Both the position numbers and the translations under genes were made by a program. From Mycolicibacterium porcinum (lineage in GTDB: Bacteria; Actinomycetota; Actinomycetes; Mycobacteriales; Mycobacteriaceae): 64,000 nucleotides of DNA. The DNA lies in contig MVIG01000010.1 in NCBI GenBank assembly GCA_002086835.1, positions 62,001 through 126,000 on the forward strand, read 5' to 3'. The notes beneath the pieces are model-generated. The model had not been told where the DNA came from, ran no database searches, and saw only the letters and a program-made list of their open reading frames with translations. Shown here piece after piece: positions 43,093-51,927 of this stretch; the stretch's first letter is position 1, and every line of letters begins with the position of its first letter.

Positions 43093-43521
43093 TCAACGAT
43101 TGGGTGGGCGGTTCGGTTCCTGCCCGGTTGCCTGGCTGCCCGCAGCGCGAACCTCGATGGCGCTGTGCACCTTGTCGATGCCGCCCCGCAGCAGTGCCTG
43201 CGGGACGAAGTACCAGGCGTGATTCCAATACCGTTTGACGATCGCGTCGAACACGCGCCGGGTCTCGGTCTTCGGCAGATTGCGGGCCACGGCTTCCACA
43301 GGCTCGCCCTTTGGTGCGCCGAGCACACCGCACTTCTGGATGGTGACCCGGCCAGTGTTGTTGATGCGCTTGGTCTTCCACGATCCGTCATCGGTGATGA
43401 TCAGCAGCCTGTCGCCGTCGGGTACGCCCCACACGGCGGTCGGCTTGGGTTTGCCGTCCTTGGTGAACGTGGTCAGCAACAGGTACTTCTCGCGGTAAAC
43501 ATCCTCGAAGGTAGGTGCCAT
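43093..43521 (-). CDS. PPOX-class F420-dependent enzyme, paralogue 1
   Basis: A 142-residue split-barrel protein (MAPTFEDVYREKYLLLTTFTKDGKPKPTAVWGVPDGDRLLIITDDGSWKTKRI). The family includes F420H2-dependent reductases and flavin oxidases. ATG 43521 is chosen by homology with its neighbour; the open frame begins at 43581. It has about a 15-residue C-terminal extension rich in Gln/Pro/Arg that the upstream paralogue lacks. 5 bp after that paralogue and 6 bp before fxsA. Substrate unknown. Confidence 0.86.
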   Translation of the reverse strand: MAPTFEDVYREKYLLLTTFTKDGKPKPTAVWGVPDGDRLLIITDDGSWKTKRINNTGRVTIQKCGVLGAPKGEPVEAVARNLPKTETRRVFDAIVKRYWNHAWYFVPQALLRGGIDKVHSAIEVRAAGSQATGQEPNRPPNR

Positions 43522-43526
43522 TCTGC

Positions 43527-43910
43527 TCAATTCACCGGTTTGAGCAGCAGCGAAACATTGTTCTCCATGCCGCCGCGCCACTTGGAGAACAAGTTGAAGG
43601 TCTTGCCCAGCAGACCGTAGCGCTTGCCGATCGCGTCGTAGGTGGCACCGTTGGCGGATTTGGGCAGGACCTCGGCGACGGCCTCCACCGCCTCACTCTT
43701 GGGATTGCCGCGCACGTCACACACCGCCACCGTGACCCGCGGGGTGTTACGGATGCGTTTGACCTTCCAGGACGACTCCTGGGTGATCACGACGAGCCCG
43801 TCGGGCGACGGCGCGGCCCAGATCGCGGTCGGCTTCGGCCGCCCGTCCTTGGTGAAGGTGGTCAGCAGAACGTAGTTGGCCTTGGCGACATCGGCGAAGG
43901 TGAGAGCCAT
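43527..43910 (-). CDS. PPOX-class F420-dependent enzyme, paralogue 2
   Basis: A 127-residue split-barrel protein (MALTFADVAKANYVLLTTFTKDGRPKPTAIWAAP), clearly a tandem duplicate of the gene at 43093-43521 and counterpart of the single M. tuberculosis gene at this place (Rv2061c). Lies 20 bp after cobN, so may be co-expressed with cobalamin genes. Possible roles are F420H2- or FMN-dependent reduction of small conjugated molecules. Confidence 0.86.
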   Translation of the reverse strand: MALTFADVAKANYVLLTTFTKDGRPKPTAIWAAPSPDGLVVITQESSWKVKRIRNTPRVTVAVCDVRGNPKSEAVEAVAEVLPKSANGATYDAIGKRYGLLGKTFNLFSKWRGGMENNVSLLLKPVN

Positions 43911-43930
43911 GGACTGAATCTACGTCGTCC

Positions 43931-46900
43931 CTAGCCTTCGAGCTCACCTTCGGTTTCCAGCAGCACCTGCCGCAGCCCGTCGAGGGTGGCCTGCTCGGGC
44001 TTGGCCCACATCCCGCGGCCGGCGGCCTCCAAAAGCCGTTCTGCCATGCCGTGCAACGCCCACGGATTCGATTCGGACATGAACTTGCGGTTCTCGTCGT
44101 CGAGCACATATTCGGCCGAGAGCCGCTCGTACATCCAGTCGGCCATCACATGCGCGGTGGCGTCGTACCCGAACAGGTAGTCGACGGTGGCCGCCATCTC
44201 GAATGCGCCCTTGTAGCCGTGCCGGCGCATCGCGGTGATCCAGCGCGGGTTGACCACCCGGGCCCGGAACACGCGATTGGTCTCCTCCGACAGTGTGCGG
44301 GTGCGGACCGCGTCGGGCCGGGTGTTGTCGCCGATGTAGGCCGCCGGCGCCTGTCCGGTCAGCGCGCGCACGGTGGCGACCATGCCGCCGTGGTACTGGA
44401 AGTAGTCGTCGGAGTCGGCGATGTCGTGTTCGCGGGTGTCGGTGTTCTTGGCGGCCACGGCGATTCGCCGGTAGGCCCGGTTCATGTCATCGGACGCGGG
44501 CGCACCGTCGAGCCCGCGGCCGTAGGCGAATCCGCCCCAGGCCGTGTACACCTCGGCCAGGTCGGCGTCGTCACGCCAGTTGCGGCTGTCGATCAACTGC
44601 AGCAGACCCGCTCCGTAGGTTCCCGGCTTGGAGCCGAAAATCCTTGTGGTGGCCCGCCTCTGGTCGCCGTGCTCGGCAAGGTCGAGCTGGGAGTGGGCAC
44701 GCACGTAGTTGTCCTCGGCCGGCTCGTCGAGGCCGGCCACCAGGGCCACCGCATCGTCGAGCATGGTCACCACATGCGGGAACGCATCGCGGAAGAACCC
44801 GGAGATGCGCACCGTGACGTCGATGCGCGGGCGCCCGAGTTCGGCCAGGTCGATCGGCTCCAGGTTCACCACCCGGCGCGACGCGTCGTCCCACACCGGC
44901 CGCACCCCGAGCAGGGCCAGCACTTCGGCGATGTCGTCGCCGGCGGTACGCATCGCCGAGGTGCCCCAGACGGACAGGCCGACCGACTGGGGCCAGCGGC
45001 CGTAGTCGGTGCGGTAGCGGTCCAACAGCGAATCTGCCATCGCCACACCGGTTTCCCAGGCCAGCCGGGACGGCACGGCCTTGGGATCCACCGAATAGAA
45101 GTTGCGTCCGGTGGGCAACACGTTGACCAGGCCGCGCAGCGGCGACCCGGACGGTCCCGAGGCGATGAAGCCACCGGCCAAGGCGCGCAGCACCTGGTCG
45201 ATCTCACCGTCCGTGCCGGCCAGCCGAGGCACCACCTCGGTGGCGGCGAACCGCAGGATGCGGGCTACCTCGGGGTTGTCGGTGATGCGGTCCACCGCGG
45301 TAGCGTCCCAACCGGTTTCCTGCAGCGCGGCCACCAGTTCGCGGGCGCCGGCCTCCGCGGCGTCGACGGCCGAGCGGTCGTCACTGCCGTCTTCGGTCAG
45401 GCCCAGCGCCTGCCGCAGCCCGGGTACCGTCTGCTCACCGCCGAACAGTTGCCGGGCTCGCAGGATGGCCAGCACCAGGTCGAGTTCGCCTGCGCCGGTG
45501 GGCTTCTGCCCCAGCACGTGCAGGCCGTCGCGGATCTGGACATCCTTGATCTCGCACAGCCAGCCGTCGACGTGCAGCAGCATGTCGTCGAAGGAGTCCT
45601 CGTCGGGGCGGTCCTCCAGGCCGAGGTCGTGGTCCATCTTGGCGGCGCGCATCAGGGTCCAGATCTGCTGCCGGATCGCCGGCAGCTTGCCCGGGTCCAG
45701 CGCCGAGACGGTGGAGTGCTCGTCGAGCAACTGCTCGAGTTTGGCGATGTCGCCATAGGTTTCGGCGCGCGCCATGGGAGGGATGAGGTGATCGATCAGA
45801 GTGGCGTGCGCCCGGCGCTTGGCCTGGGTGCCCTCCCCCGGATCGTTGACGAGGAACGGATAGATGAGCGGCAGGTCGCCCAGCGCCGCGTCTGTGCCGC
45901 ACGCTGCGCTCATCCCGAGCGTCTTGCCGGGCAGCCATTCCAGGTTGCCGTGCTTGCCCAGGTGCACCACGGCGTGCGCGCCGAACGAGCCCGGGAACGA
46001 GGAGTCCAGCCAACGGTAGGCGGCCAGATAGTGATGGCTGGGCGGCAGATCGGGGTCGTGGTAGATCGCCACGGGATTCTCACCGAAGCCGCGCGGCGGC
46101 TGCACGATCAGCACCACGTTGCCGGCCTGGATGGCCGCGATGACGATCTCGCCGTCGCGATCGCTGCTGCGGTCGACGAAGAGCTCACCGGGTGGCGGCC
46201 CCCAGTGCTCGACGACGGCGTCGGCGAGTTCGGCAGGCAGCGTCGCGAACCAGGCCCGGTAATCCTTGGCCGGGACCCGAATCGGGTTGGCGGCCAGCGC
46301 TTCGTCGGTCAACCAGTCCGGGTCCTGCCCGCCGCGTTCGATCAGCGAGTGGATCAGGGCGTCGCCGTCTCCCGAGTCCAGCCCCGGGATGTCGCCGATG
46401 TCGTACCCGGCGTCGCGCATGGCGCGCAGCAGCGCGACCGCGCTGGCCGGGGTGTCCAGGCCGACCGCGTTGCCGATGCGGGCATGTTTGGTGGGATAGG
46501 CCGAAAACACGACGGCCACCCGCTTTTCCGCGGCCGGGATGGCGCGCAACCGGGCGTGCCGCACGGCCAGGCCGGCGACCCGCGCGCAGCGCTCGGGGTC
46601 GGCCACGTAGGAGATCAGCCCTTCGGAGTCGATCTCTTTGAAGGAGAACGGCACGGTGATGATGCGGCCGTCGAACTCGGGAACCGCGACCTGGGTCGCG
46701 ACGTCCAGCGGCGACATCCCGTCGTCATTGGTGGCCCAGTCGGAACGCGAACTGGTCAGGCACAACCCCTGCAGGATCGGAATGTCCAGTGCGGCAAGGT
46801 GAGCGACGTTCCAGGAATCGTCGTTTCCTCCCGCACCGACTGCCGCCGGGGTGGCACCGCCGGCCGCGAGCACGGTGGTGACGAGTGCATCGGCGGTGCC

Positions 46901-47521
46901 GAGCAGCTCGAGGAGTTCGGGTTCGGCGGTGCGCAGGGATGCACAGAACACTGGTAGCGCCCGGCCGCCGGCCTGCTCGACGGCGTCGCACAGTGCCTCG
47001 ACGTAGGCGGTGTTCCCGGCCAGTTGCTGGGCGCGGTAGTAGAGCACCGCGACGGTCGGCCCATCGGCACCGGACTCCGCGGCGGGGCGTTCCAGGACAC
47101 CCCAGCTCGGGGTGGCGACCGGGGCGGCAAAGCCGAACCCGGTCATCAGCAGAGTGTCGGACAGGAAGGAGTGGAGGTTCGCCAGATTCTCCAGGCCACC
47201 CTGCGCCAGGTAGATGTGGGTTTGCAGAGCCGCGCCCTGCGGGGCGGTCGAATGCCCCATCAATTCGGCGTCGGGCGATTGCTCACCGCTGACCACGACC
47301 GTCGGCAGGCCACTGGCCACCACGGTGTCGATGCCGTCCTGCCAGGCGCGGTAGCCGCCGAGGATGCGGATCACCGCGATGTCGGCGCCGTCGAGCAGTT
47401 CCTCGAGTTCACCGGTGACCAGCCGCGACGGGTTGGCCCAGCGATAGCGGGCCCCGCTGGCGCGGGCGGTGATCAGGTCGGTGTCCGAGGTCGACAGCAG
47501 CAGGACGGTGGGAGCTAACAC
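43931..47521 (-). CDS. cobN: Aerobic cobaltochelatase subunit CobN
   Basis: About 1196 residues. Large ATP-dependent subunit that inserts Co2+ into hydrogenobyrinate a,c-diamide with CobS and CobT. The sequence is collinear with mycobacterial CobN: TVLLLSTSDTDLITARASG at the start, SYKA-like ALGDLPLIYPFLVNDPGEGTQAKRRAH in the middle, VLPTGRNFYSVDPKAVPSRLAWETG, and ADSDDYFQYHGGMVATVRALTG and NPRWITAMRRHGYKGAFEMAATVDYLFGYDATA near the C-terminus. GTG 47521 (VLAPTVLLL) is preferred, with TACGAAT a few nt upstream; GTG 47539 is an alternative. It lies 64 bp after a tiny membrane ORF. Confidence 0.96.
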   Translation of the reverse strand: MLAPTVLLLSTSDTDLITARASGARYRWANPSRLVTGELEELLDGADIAVIRILGGYRAWQDGIDTVVASGLPTVVVSGEQSPDAELMGHSTAPQGAALQTHIYLAQGGLENLANLHSFLSDTLLMTGFGFAAPVATPSWGVLERPAAESGADGPTVAVLYYRAQQLAGNTAYVEALCDAVEQAGGRALPVFCASLRTAEPELLELLGTADALVTTVLAAGGATPAAVGAGGNDDSWNVAHLAALDIPILQGLCLTSSRSDWATNDDGMSPLDVATQVAVPEFDGRIITVPFSFKEIDSEGLISYVADPERCARVAGLAVRHARLRAIPAAEKRVAVVFSAYPTKHARIGNAVGLDTPASAVALLRAMRDAGYDIGDIPGLDSGDGDALIHSLIERGGQDPDWLTDEALAANPIRVPAKDYRAWFATLPAELADAVVEHWGPPPGELFVDRSSDRDGEIVIAAIQAGNVVLIVQPPRGFGENPVAIYHDPDLPPSHHYLAAYRWLDSSFPGSFGAHAVVHLGKHGNLEWLPGKTLGMSAACGTDAALGDLPLIYPFLVNDPGEGTQAKRRAHATLIDHLIPPMARAETYGDIAKLEQLLDEHSTVSALDPGKLPAIRQQIWTLMRAAKMDHDLGLEDRPDEDSFDDMLLHVDGWLCEIKDVQIRDGLHVLGQKPTGAGELDLVLAILRARQLFGGEQTVPGLRQALGLTEDGSDDRSAVDAAEAGARELVAALQETGWDATAVDRITDNPEVARILRFAATEVVPRLAGTDGEIDQVLRALAGGFIASGPSGSPLRGLVNVLPTGRNFYSVDPKAVPSRLAWETGVAMADSLLDRYRTDYGRWPQSVGLSVWGTSAMRTAGDDIAEVLALLGVRPVWDDASRRVVNLEPIDLAELGRPRIDVTVRISGFFRDAFPHVVTMLDDAVALVAGLDEPAEDNYVRAHSQLDLAEHGDQRRATTRIFGSKPGTYGAGLLQLIDSRNWRDDADLAEVYTAWGGFAYGRGLDGAPASDDMNRAYRRIAVAAKNTDTREHDIADSDDYFQYHGGMVATVRALTGQAPAAYIGDNTRPDAVRTRTLSEETNRVFRARVVNPRWITAMRRHGYKGAFEMAATVDYLFGYDATAHVMADWMYERLSAEYVLDDENRKFMSESNPWALHGMAERLLEAAGRGMWAKPEQATLDGLRQVLLETEGELEG

Positions 47522-47585
47522 CCCCCATTCGTACCGCACCGGCCACCCGATCGGGGTAGCCGGTGCGGTAGAGGTCGTCAGGGGG

Positions 47586-47693
47586 TCAGGGCTGGGTCTC
47601 GCCGAAGCGGTCGTGCCAGGACTGCCGGTACGGCGTGCCCGTCATCGCGACGAGCACGAGGACGAATGCAGTGAATGCACCGAAGGCAAGCAT
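47586..47693 (-). CDS. 35-residue membrane microprotein upstream of cobN
   Basis: A short frame not usually called: MLAFGAFTAFVLVLVAMTGT followed by PYRQSWHDRFGETQP. It has AAAGGAG 6-7 nt upstream of its ATG, a single N-terminal hydrophobic helix of about 17 residues and a short polar tail with one His. It lies 64 bp upstream of cobN on the same strand and in the gap to divergent cobG. The strong ribosome site supports real translation. A small cobalt-transport or chelatase accessory factor is a guess from position alone; it does not look like CbtB. Confidence 0.6.
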   Translation of the reverse strand: MLAFGAFTAFVLVLVAMTGTPYRQSWHDRFGETQP

Positions 47694-47833
47694 GGCTCGC
47701 TCCTTTCGTCAGAACCTTGGATCTTGCTGTCCAACTTCCCGGTACCGGTGGTCCCGGGAATCCTCATAAACGGTACGTCCCGGTGCGGCGAAAATCGCCG
47801 ATCTGTAAGCGACCGAACAGGTTTCCTGACCAG

Positions 47834-47854
47834 TGACTGATGTCACATCAGTCA
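47834..47854. promoter_or_regulatory. 21-bp palindrome between divergent cobG and cobN operons
   Basis: TGACTGATGT and its exact complement ACATCAGTCA around one central base. It covers the expected -35 region of the cobG promoter (-10 TAAGAT at 47862-47867). Dimeric regulator site; which regulator is unknown. No B12 riboswitch is visible in this gap. Confidence 0.7.
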
Positions 47855-47877
47855 TCGAAAGTAAGATGGCGGGCGAC

Positions 47878-49023
47878 ATGACCAGAACCCGCGACCAGGA
47901 CGCCTGCCCCGGCGCACTGACGGTGCACCAGGCCGCCGACGGCGCCCTGGTACGGATCAGGCTCCCCGGCGGGATGATCACGTCGGCCCAACTGACCACG
48001 CTGGCCCAGGTGGCCGAGCAGTTCGGCTCTCCCGCAATGGAACTGACCTCTCGCGGCAACATCCAGATCCGGGCGGTGACCGATACCGGCGGGGCTGCCA
48101 CGGCGCTGACGGCCGCAGGCCTGCTGCCGTCACCGACCCATGAGCGGGCCCGCAACATCGTGGCCTCGCCGCTGTCCGGCCGTTCGGGCGGCGTCACCGA
48201 CGTCCGCCCGCTGGTGATCGACCTCGACCGCGCCATCCAGGCCGATCCGGCGCTGGCCGCCCTCCCCGGCAGGTTCTGGTTCAGCCTGGACGACGGCCGC
48301 GGCGACGTGTCCGGGATCGACGCCGACGCCGGGGTGCACGCCCGCGACGACGGCACGTTCGCGCTCCTGCTGGCCGGGCGCGACACCGGGGTACGACTGG
48401 ATGCCGGTGACGTGGTGGCGACCTTGATCGAAGTGGCGGGCCGGTTCGTCCAGATCCGCGGAAAAGCCTGGCGGATCACTGAACTCGACGATCATTCGGC
48501 CCTGTTGGACGGCCTGGCCGCCGACGCCCTGGCCGGCACCACCTGGCCGCCGACGGTGACACCGCCGGTCGGCTGGATCGAGCAGCGCGACGGCGACATC
48601 GCGCTGGGCGCCGCGGTGCCGCTGGGCGTCCTACAGGCCCGGGTCGCCCGATTCCTGGCCGCCGTCGAGACCCCGCTGGTGATCACGCCGTGGCGTTCGG
48701 TCCTGGTGTGCGACGTCCCCGAGGGTGTCGCCGACACCGCCCTTCGCGTGCTGGCCCCGCTGGGGCTGGTGTTCGACGAGAACTCGCCGTGGCTGAGGGT
48801 CAGCGCCTGCACGGGCAGTCCTGGATGCGCCAAGTCCGCAGCCGATGTGCGGGCCGACGCCGCCGACGTTGCGAGGAACCCCGCCCCGTCCGACGGCACC
48901 GGTCCCCGGCGCGAAGCCCACCGCCATTTCGTCGGCTGCGAGCGGGCCTGCGGCAGCCCGCCCGTCGGAGAGGTCCTGGTCGCCACCGAGGACGGATACC
49001 GGCTGCGTATCGCGCCCCCGTAG
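47878..49023 (+). CDS. cobG: Precorrin-3B synthase
   Basis: A 381-residue protein with nitrite/sulfite reductase-like repeats (LTVHQAADGALVRIRLPGGMITSAQLTTL; LTSRGNIQIRAVTDTGG) and the 4Fe-4S cysteines near the C-terminus (ACTGSPGCAKSAADV; HFVGCERACGSP). CobG uses O2 to hydroxylate precorrin-3A, so the cobalamin route here is aerobic. The C-terminal Cys motifs bind the cluster and sirohaem-like cofactor. ATG 47878 is used because TAAGAT lies 10 nt upstream; the frame is open from 47833 across the palindrome, which I take as regulatory. cobH begins 3 bp downstream. Confidence 0.93.
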   Translation: MTRTRDQDACPGALTVHQAADGALVRIRLPGGMITSAQLTTLAQVAEQFGSPAMELTSRGNIQIRAVTDTGGAATALTAAGLLPSPTHERARNIVASPLSGRSGGVTDVRPLVIDLDRAIQADPALAALPGRFWFSLDDGRGDVSGIDADAGVHARDDGTFALLLAGRDTGVRLDAGDVVATLIEVAGRFVQIRGKAWRITELDDHSALLDGLAADALAGTTWPPTVTPPVGWIEQRDGDIALGAAVPLGVLQARVARFLAAVETPLVITPWRSVLVCDVPEGVADTALRVLAPLGLVFDENSPWLRVSACTGSPGCAKSAADVRADAADVARNPAPSDGTGPRREAHRHFVGCERACGSPPVGEVLVATEDGYRLRIAPP

Positions 49024-49026
49024 GGT

Positions 49027-49659
49027 ATGCGGGTGCTCGACTACATCCGTGACGCCGCCGAGATCTACCGGCAGTCGTTTGCGACGATCCGCGCCGAGGC
49101 GAACCTGTCACGTTTCCCCGACGATGTGTCGCGGGTGGTGGTTCGCCTGATCCACACCTGCGGCCAGGTCGACGTCGCCGATCATGTTTCTTACACCGAC
49201 GACGTCGTGACGAGGGCGCATGCCGCACTGGCCGCGGGCGCGCCGGTGCTGTGCGACTCGTCGATGGTCGCGGCCGGGATCACCCGCTCGCGACTGCCCG
49301 CCGACAACGAGGTGGTGTCGCTGGTGGCCGATCCGCGCGCCCCGGAGCTGGCCGCGAAGCTGGGGTTCACTCGCTCCGCGGCCGCCGTCGATCTGTGGGC
49401 CGACCGCCTCGGCGGCGCCGTGGTCGCGATCGGCAACGCGCCGACGGCCCTGTTCCGGCTGCTGGAACTGCTCGACGAGGGTGCGCCTGTACCGGCAGCG
49501 GTGTTGGGCGGACCCGTCGGATTCGTCGGTTCGGCCCAGTCCAAACAGGAACTGATCGAACGCCCGCGTGGCATGTCCTATCTGGTGGTGACCGGCCGGC
49601 GCGGTGGCAGCGCCATGGCCGCGGCCGCCGTCAATTCGATTGCGAGTGAGCACGAGTGA
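49027..49659 (+). CDS. cobH: Precorrin-8X methylmutase
   Basis: A 210-residue CobH that moves the C-11 methyl to C-12 in precorrin-8x. Family hallmarks: [19 protein letters not shown] (Arg and the catalytic His in [10 protein letters not shown]), [16 protein letters not shown], and [14 protein letters not shown] plus [13 protein letters not shown]. Tightly linked between cobG (3 bp) and cobIJ (overlap of 4 nt). Confidence 0.96.
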   Translation: MRVLDYIRDAAEIYRQSFATIRAEANLSRFPDDVSRVVVRLIHTCGQVDVADHVSYTDDVVTRAHAALAAGAPVLCDSSMVAAGITRSRLPADNEVVSLVADPRAPELAAKLGFTRSAAAVDLWADRLGGAVVAIGNAPTALFRLLELLDEGAPVPAAVLGGPVGFVGSAQSKQELIERPRGMSYLVVTGRRGGSAMAAAAVNSIASEHE

Positions 49660-51191
49660 GCACAACGGCGTCAGAACGCGAAACCCGGGGCACCCTGTAC
49701 GGCGTCGGGCTCGGCCCAGGTGATCCGGAGCTCGTCACGGTCAAGGCGGCTCGGCTGATCAGTGCGGCGGACGTGGTGGCGTACCACAGCGCCAAGCACG
49801 GGCACAGCATCGCCAGGGGCATCGCCGCGCCGTACCTGCGTGATGGTCAGCTCGAAGAGCACCTGGTCTATCCGGTCACCACCGAGACCACCGACCATCC
49901 CGGCGGGTACGTCGGCGCGATGGAGGATTTCTACGCCGCGGCCGCCGAGCGCATCGCCGGCCACCTGGAGGCCGGTCGCGACGTGGCCCTGCTGGCCGAG
50001 GGCGACCCGCTGTTCTACAGCTCCTACATGCACATGCACACCCGACTCACCGAGCGGTTCGACGCGGTCATCGTGCCCGGCGTCACCTCGGTGAGCGCGG
50101 CCTCGGCCGCCACCGGCACCCCGCTGGTGCAGGGCGACGACGTGCTGACGATCCTGCCCGGCACCCTGCCCACCGCTGAGCTGGAGCGCCGCCTCGCCGA
50201 CACCGACGCGGCCGTCGTGCTCAAGCTTGGCCGGTCCTACACCCGCGTGCGGGAAGCCCTCGAATCGACGGGACGGCTGGACGAGGCGTACTACGTCGAG
50301 CGGGCCAGCACGGACCGGCAGCGGGTCTCGCCGGCCCGGGAGGTGGGCAGCGAAGGCGGCGCGGACATCAAGGTGCCGTACTTCTCTCTGGCCATGGTGC
50401 CCGGCCGGTCCCGGTCCACGTCGCCGCAAGGCAGCGTCGTAGTCGTCGGCCTCGGTCCGGGCGATTCGGACTGGATGACCCCGCAGAGCCGCCGCGAGCT
50501 CGCCGCGGCCACCGACCTGATCGGCTACGGCCCCTACCTCGATCGCGTCGGGGCCCGCGCCGGGCAGCACCACCATCCCAGCGACAACACCGACGAGCCG
50601 GCCCGCGCGCAGCTGGCCTGCAAGCTGGCTCAGGAAGGCCGGACGGTCGCCGTGGTGTCCTCCGGCGACCCGGGAGTGTTCGCGATGGCGACCGCAGTCC
50701 TCGAAGAGGCCAAACAGTGGCCCGGCGTCGAGGTCCGGGTGGTTCCCGCGATGACGGCGGCCCAGGCGGTCGCCAGCCGGGTGGGTGCCCCGCTCGGCCA
50801 CGACTACGCGGTGATCTCGTTGTCGGACCGGCTCAAGCCGTGGGATGTGATCGCGCAGCGGCTCACCGCCGCCGCGAAGGCCGATCTGGCCCTGGCGATC
50901 TACAACCCGGCATCCAAGACCCGGACCTGGCAGGTGGGCGCCATGCGCGAGCTGCTGTTGGAGTACCGGGATCCGAGCACCCCGGTGGTCGTGGCGCGGG
51001 CCGTCTCCGGTGCGGAGCCCGGCCCGGGCGAGCGGGTGACCGTCGTGCGACTGGCTGATCTGGATCCGGCGCAGGTGGACATGCGCACGATGCTGATCAT
51101 CGGCTCGTCGCAGACGCAGTGGTACACCGGTTCTGCAGCCGGCGACACCACCGAGGACCGGGTGTTCACCCCGCGCCACTACCCCGGCTGA
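49656..51191 (+). CDS. cobIJ: Fused precorrin-2 C20- and precorrin-3B C17-methyltransferase
   Basis: A 511-residue fusion of two SAM-dependent methyltransferases. N-terminal CobI (1 to about 245): [40 protein letters not shown]-terminal CobJ (about 260-511): [76 protein letters not shown] start overlaps the cobH stop. The fusion is normal for mycobacteria. The two domains act at different steps of the corrin methylation series. Confidence 0.96.
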   Translation: MSTTASERETRGTLYGVGLGPGDPELVTVKAARLISAADVVAYHSAKHGHSIARGIAAPYLRDGQLEEHLVYPVTTETTDHPGGYVGAMEDFYAAAAERIAGHLEAGRDVALLAEGDPLFYSSYMHMHTRLTERFDAVIVPGVTSVSAASAATGTPLVQGDDVLTILPGTLPTAELERRLADTDAAVVLKLGRSYTRVREALESTGRLDEAYYVERASTDRQRVSPAREVGSEGGADIKVPYFSLAMVPGRSRSTSPQGSVVVVGLGPGDSDWMTPQSRRELAAATDLIGYGPYLDRVGARAGQHHHPSDNTDEPARAQLACKLAQEGRTVAVVSSGDPGVFAMATAVLEEAKQWPGVEVRVVPAMTAAQAVASRVGAPLGHDYAVISLSDRLKPWDVIAQRLTAAAKADLALAIYNPASKTRTWQVGAMRELLLEYRDPSTPVVVARAVSGAEPGPGERVTVVRLADLDPAQVDMRTMLIIGSSQTQWYTGSAAGDTTEDRVFTPRHYPG

Positions 51192-51220
51192 ACCAACCCA
51201 CTGACTCGCGTCGAATTTTA

Positions 51221-51249
51221 TTGACTGCTGTCAGAATCACCGATAGTGT
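51221..51249 (+). promoter_or_regulatory. Sigma-A-type promoter of the TetR/kinase operon
   Basis: TTGACT (51221-51226), 17-bp spacer, TAGTGT (51244-51249). It lies 40 bp upstream of the tetR ATG. A TGAC-TGCT-GTCA mini-palindrome overlaps the -35 box and may be an operator. Confidence 0.6.
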
Positions 51250-51288
51250 CCGGCGTCACACCCGTTGAAAATGGGAGGGCCGGCCAGC

Positions 51289-51927
51289 ATGCCGACGGCA
51301 CCACAGGGCGCACCCGCGCGGTCACTCCTCGACCGGCGCCAACCACAACGCAGTGATCAGAGGCGTACCGCGATCCTGGAGGCGCTCAACGAGCACCTGC
51401 AGAAAACCGGGTTCGACGCACTGAACATCGCCGAGGTGGCCCGCCAGGCCGGGGTCGGCCGGTCGGCGTTCTACTTCTATTTCGAGAACAAGGCGGCAGC
51501 CGTCGCAGCGCTGGTCGAGCCCATGTACGACGCGTTGTTCGCGGCCAACAACATCCTGGCCGACGTGGCCCGGCCACCCCGTGAACGAGTGCACGACACC
51601 ATCGACGCGGTGCTGAAGACCGCCGAGGATCACCGCTACCTGGTGCAGGCCATGCTGGAGGCGCGGGGGTCCAGCGGGGCGGTGCGCGATCTGTGGGACC
51701 AGGCGCGAGAGTCGTTCGTCCCCACCGTCTCGACGGTGATCACCGCCGAGCGCACCGCGGGCCGCGCGCCCGACGGCGTCGACGCGGCCGTACTCGCGGG
51801 CCTGCTCATGGAATTCAACGATCGACTGATCGAGCGGTTCATCCTGGGCGGGCCGCTGTCGCGACAACAACTACTGGAAGGCGCGGAGGCGATGTGGATG
51901 GGCTCGATCTTCGGGACAGTGCAGTGA
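51289..51927 (+). CDS. EthR-like TetR regulator
   Basis: A 212-residue TetR protein. Helix-turn-helix: ILEALNEHLQKTGFDALNIAEVARQAGVGRSAFYFYFENKAAAVAALV; the AFYFYF recognition helix and the C-terminal domain (EGAEAMWMGSIFG) resemble EthR. ATG 51289 has GGGAGG 10 nt upstream; earlier in-frame starts lie over the leader. Its stop overlaps the GTG of the kinase gene (GTGA), so it should regulate that gene and itself. Confidence 0.88.
   Translation: MPTAPQGAPARSLLDRRQPQRSDQRRTAILEALNEHLQKTGFDALNIAEVARQAGVGRSAFYFYFENKAAAVAALVEPMYDALFAANNILADVARPPRERVHDTIDAVLKTAEDHRYLVQAMLEARGSSGAVRDLWDQARESFVPTVSTVITAERTAGRAPDGVDAAVLAGLLMEFNDRLIERFILGGPLSRQQLLEGAEAMWMGSIFGTVQ

Noticed and set aside
44051..46957. 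968-codon open frame antisense to cobN
   Set aside because: Shadow frame of a conserved gene; composition His/Gly/Arg-rich without motifs.
47694..47877. Cobalamin riboswitch upstream of cobG/cobN
   Set aside because: No recognisable B12 box; a palindromic protein site explains the conserved-looking part better.
47833..47877. Upstream GTG start for cobG
   Set aside because: It lies inside the palindrome, and a -10 box sits between it and the ATG at 47878.
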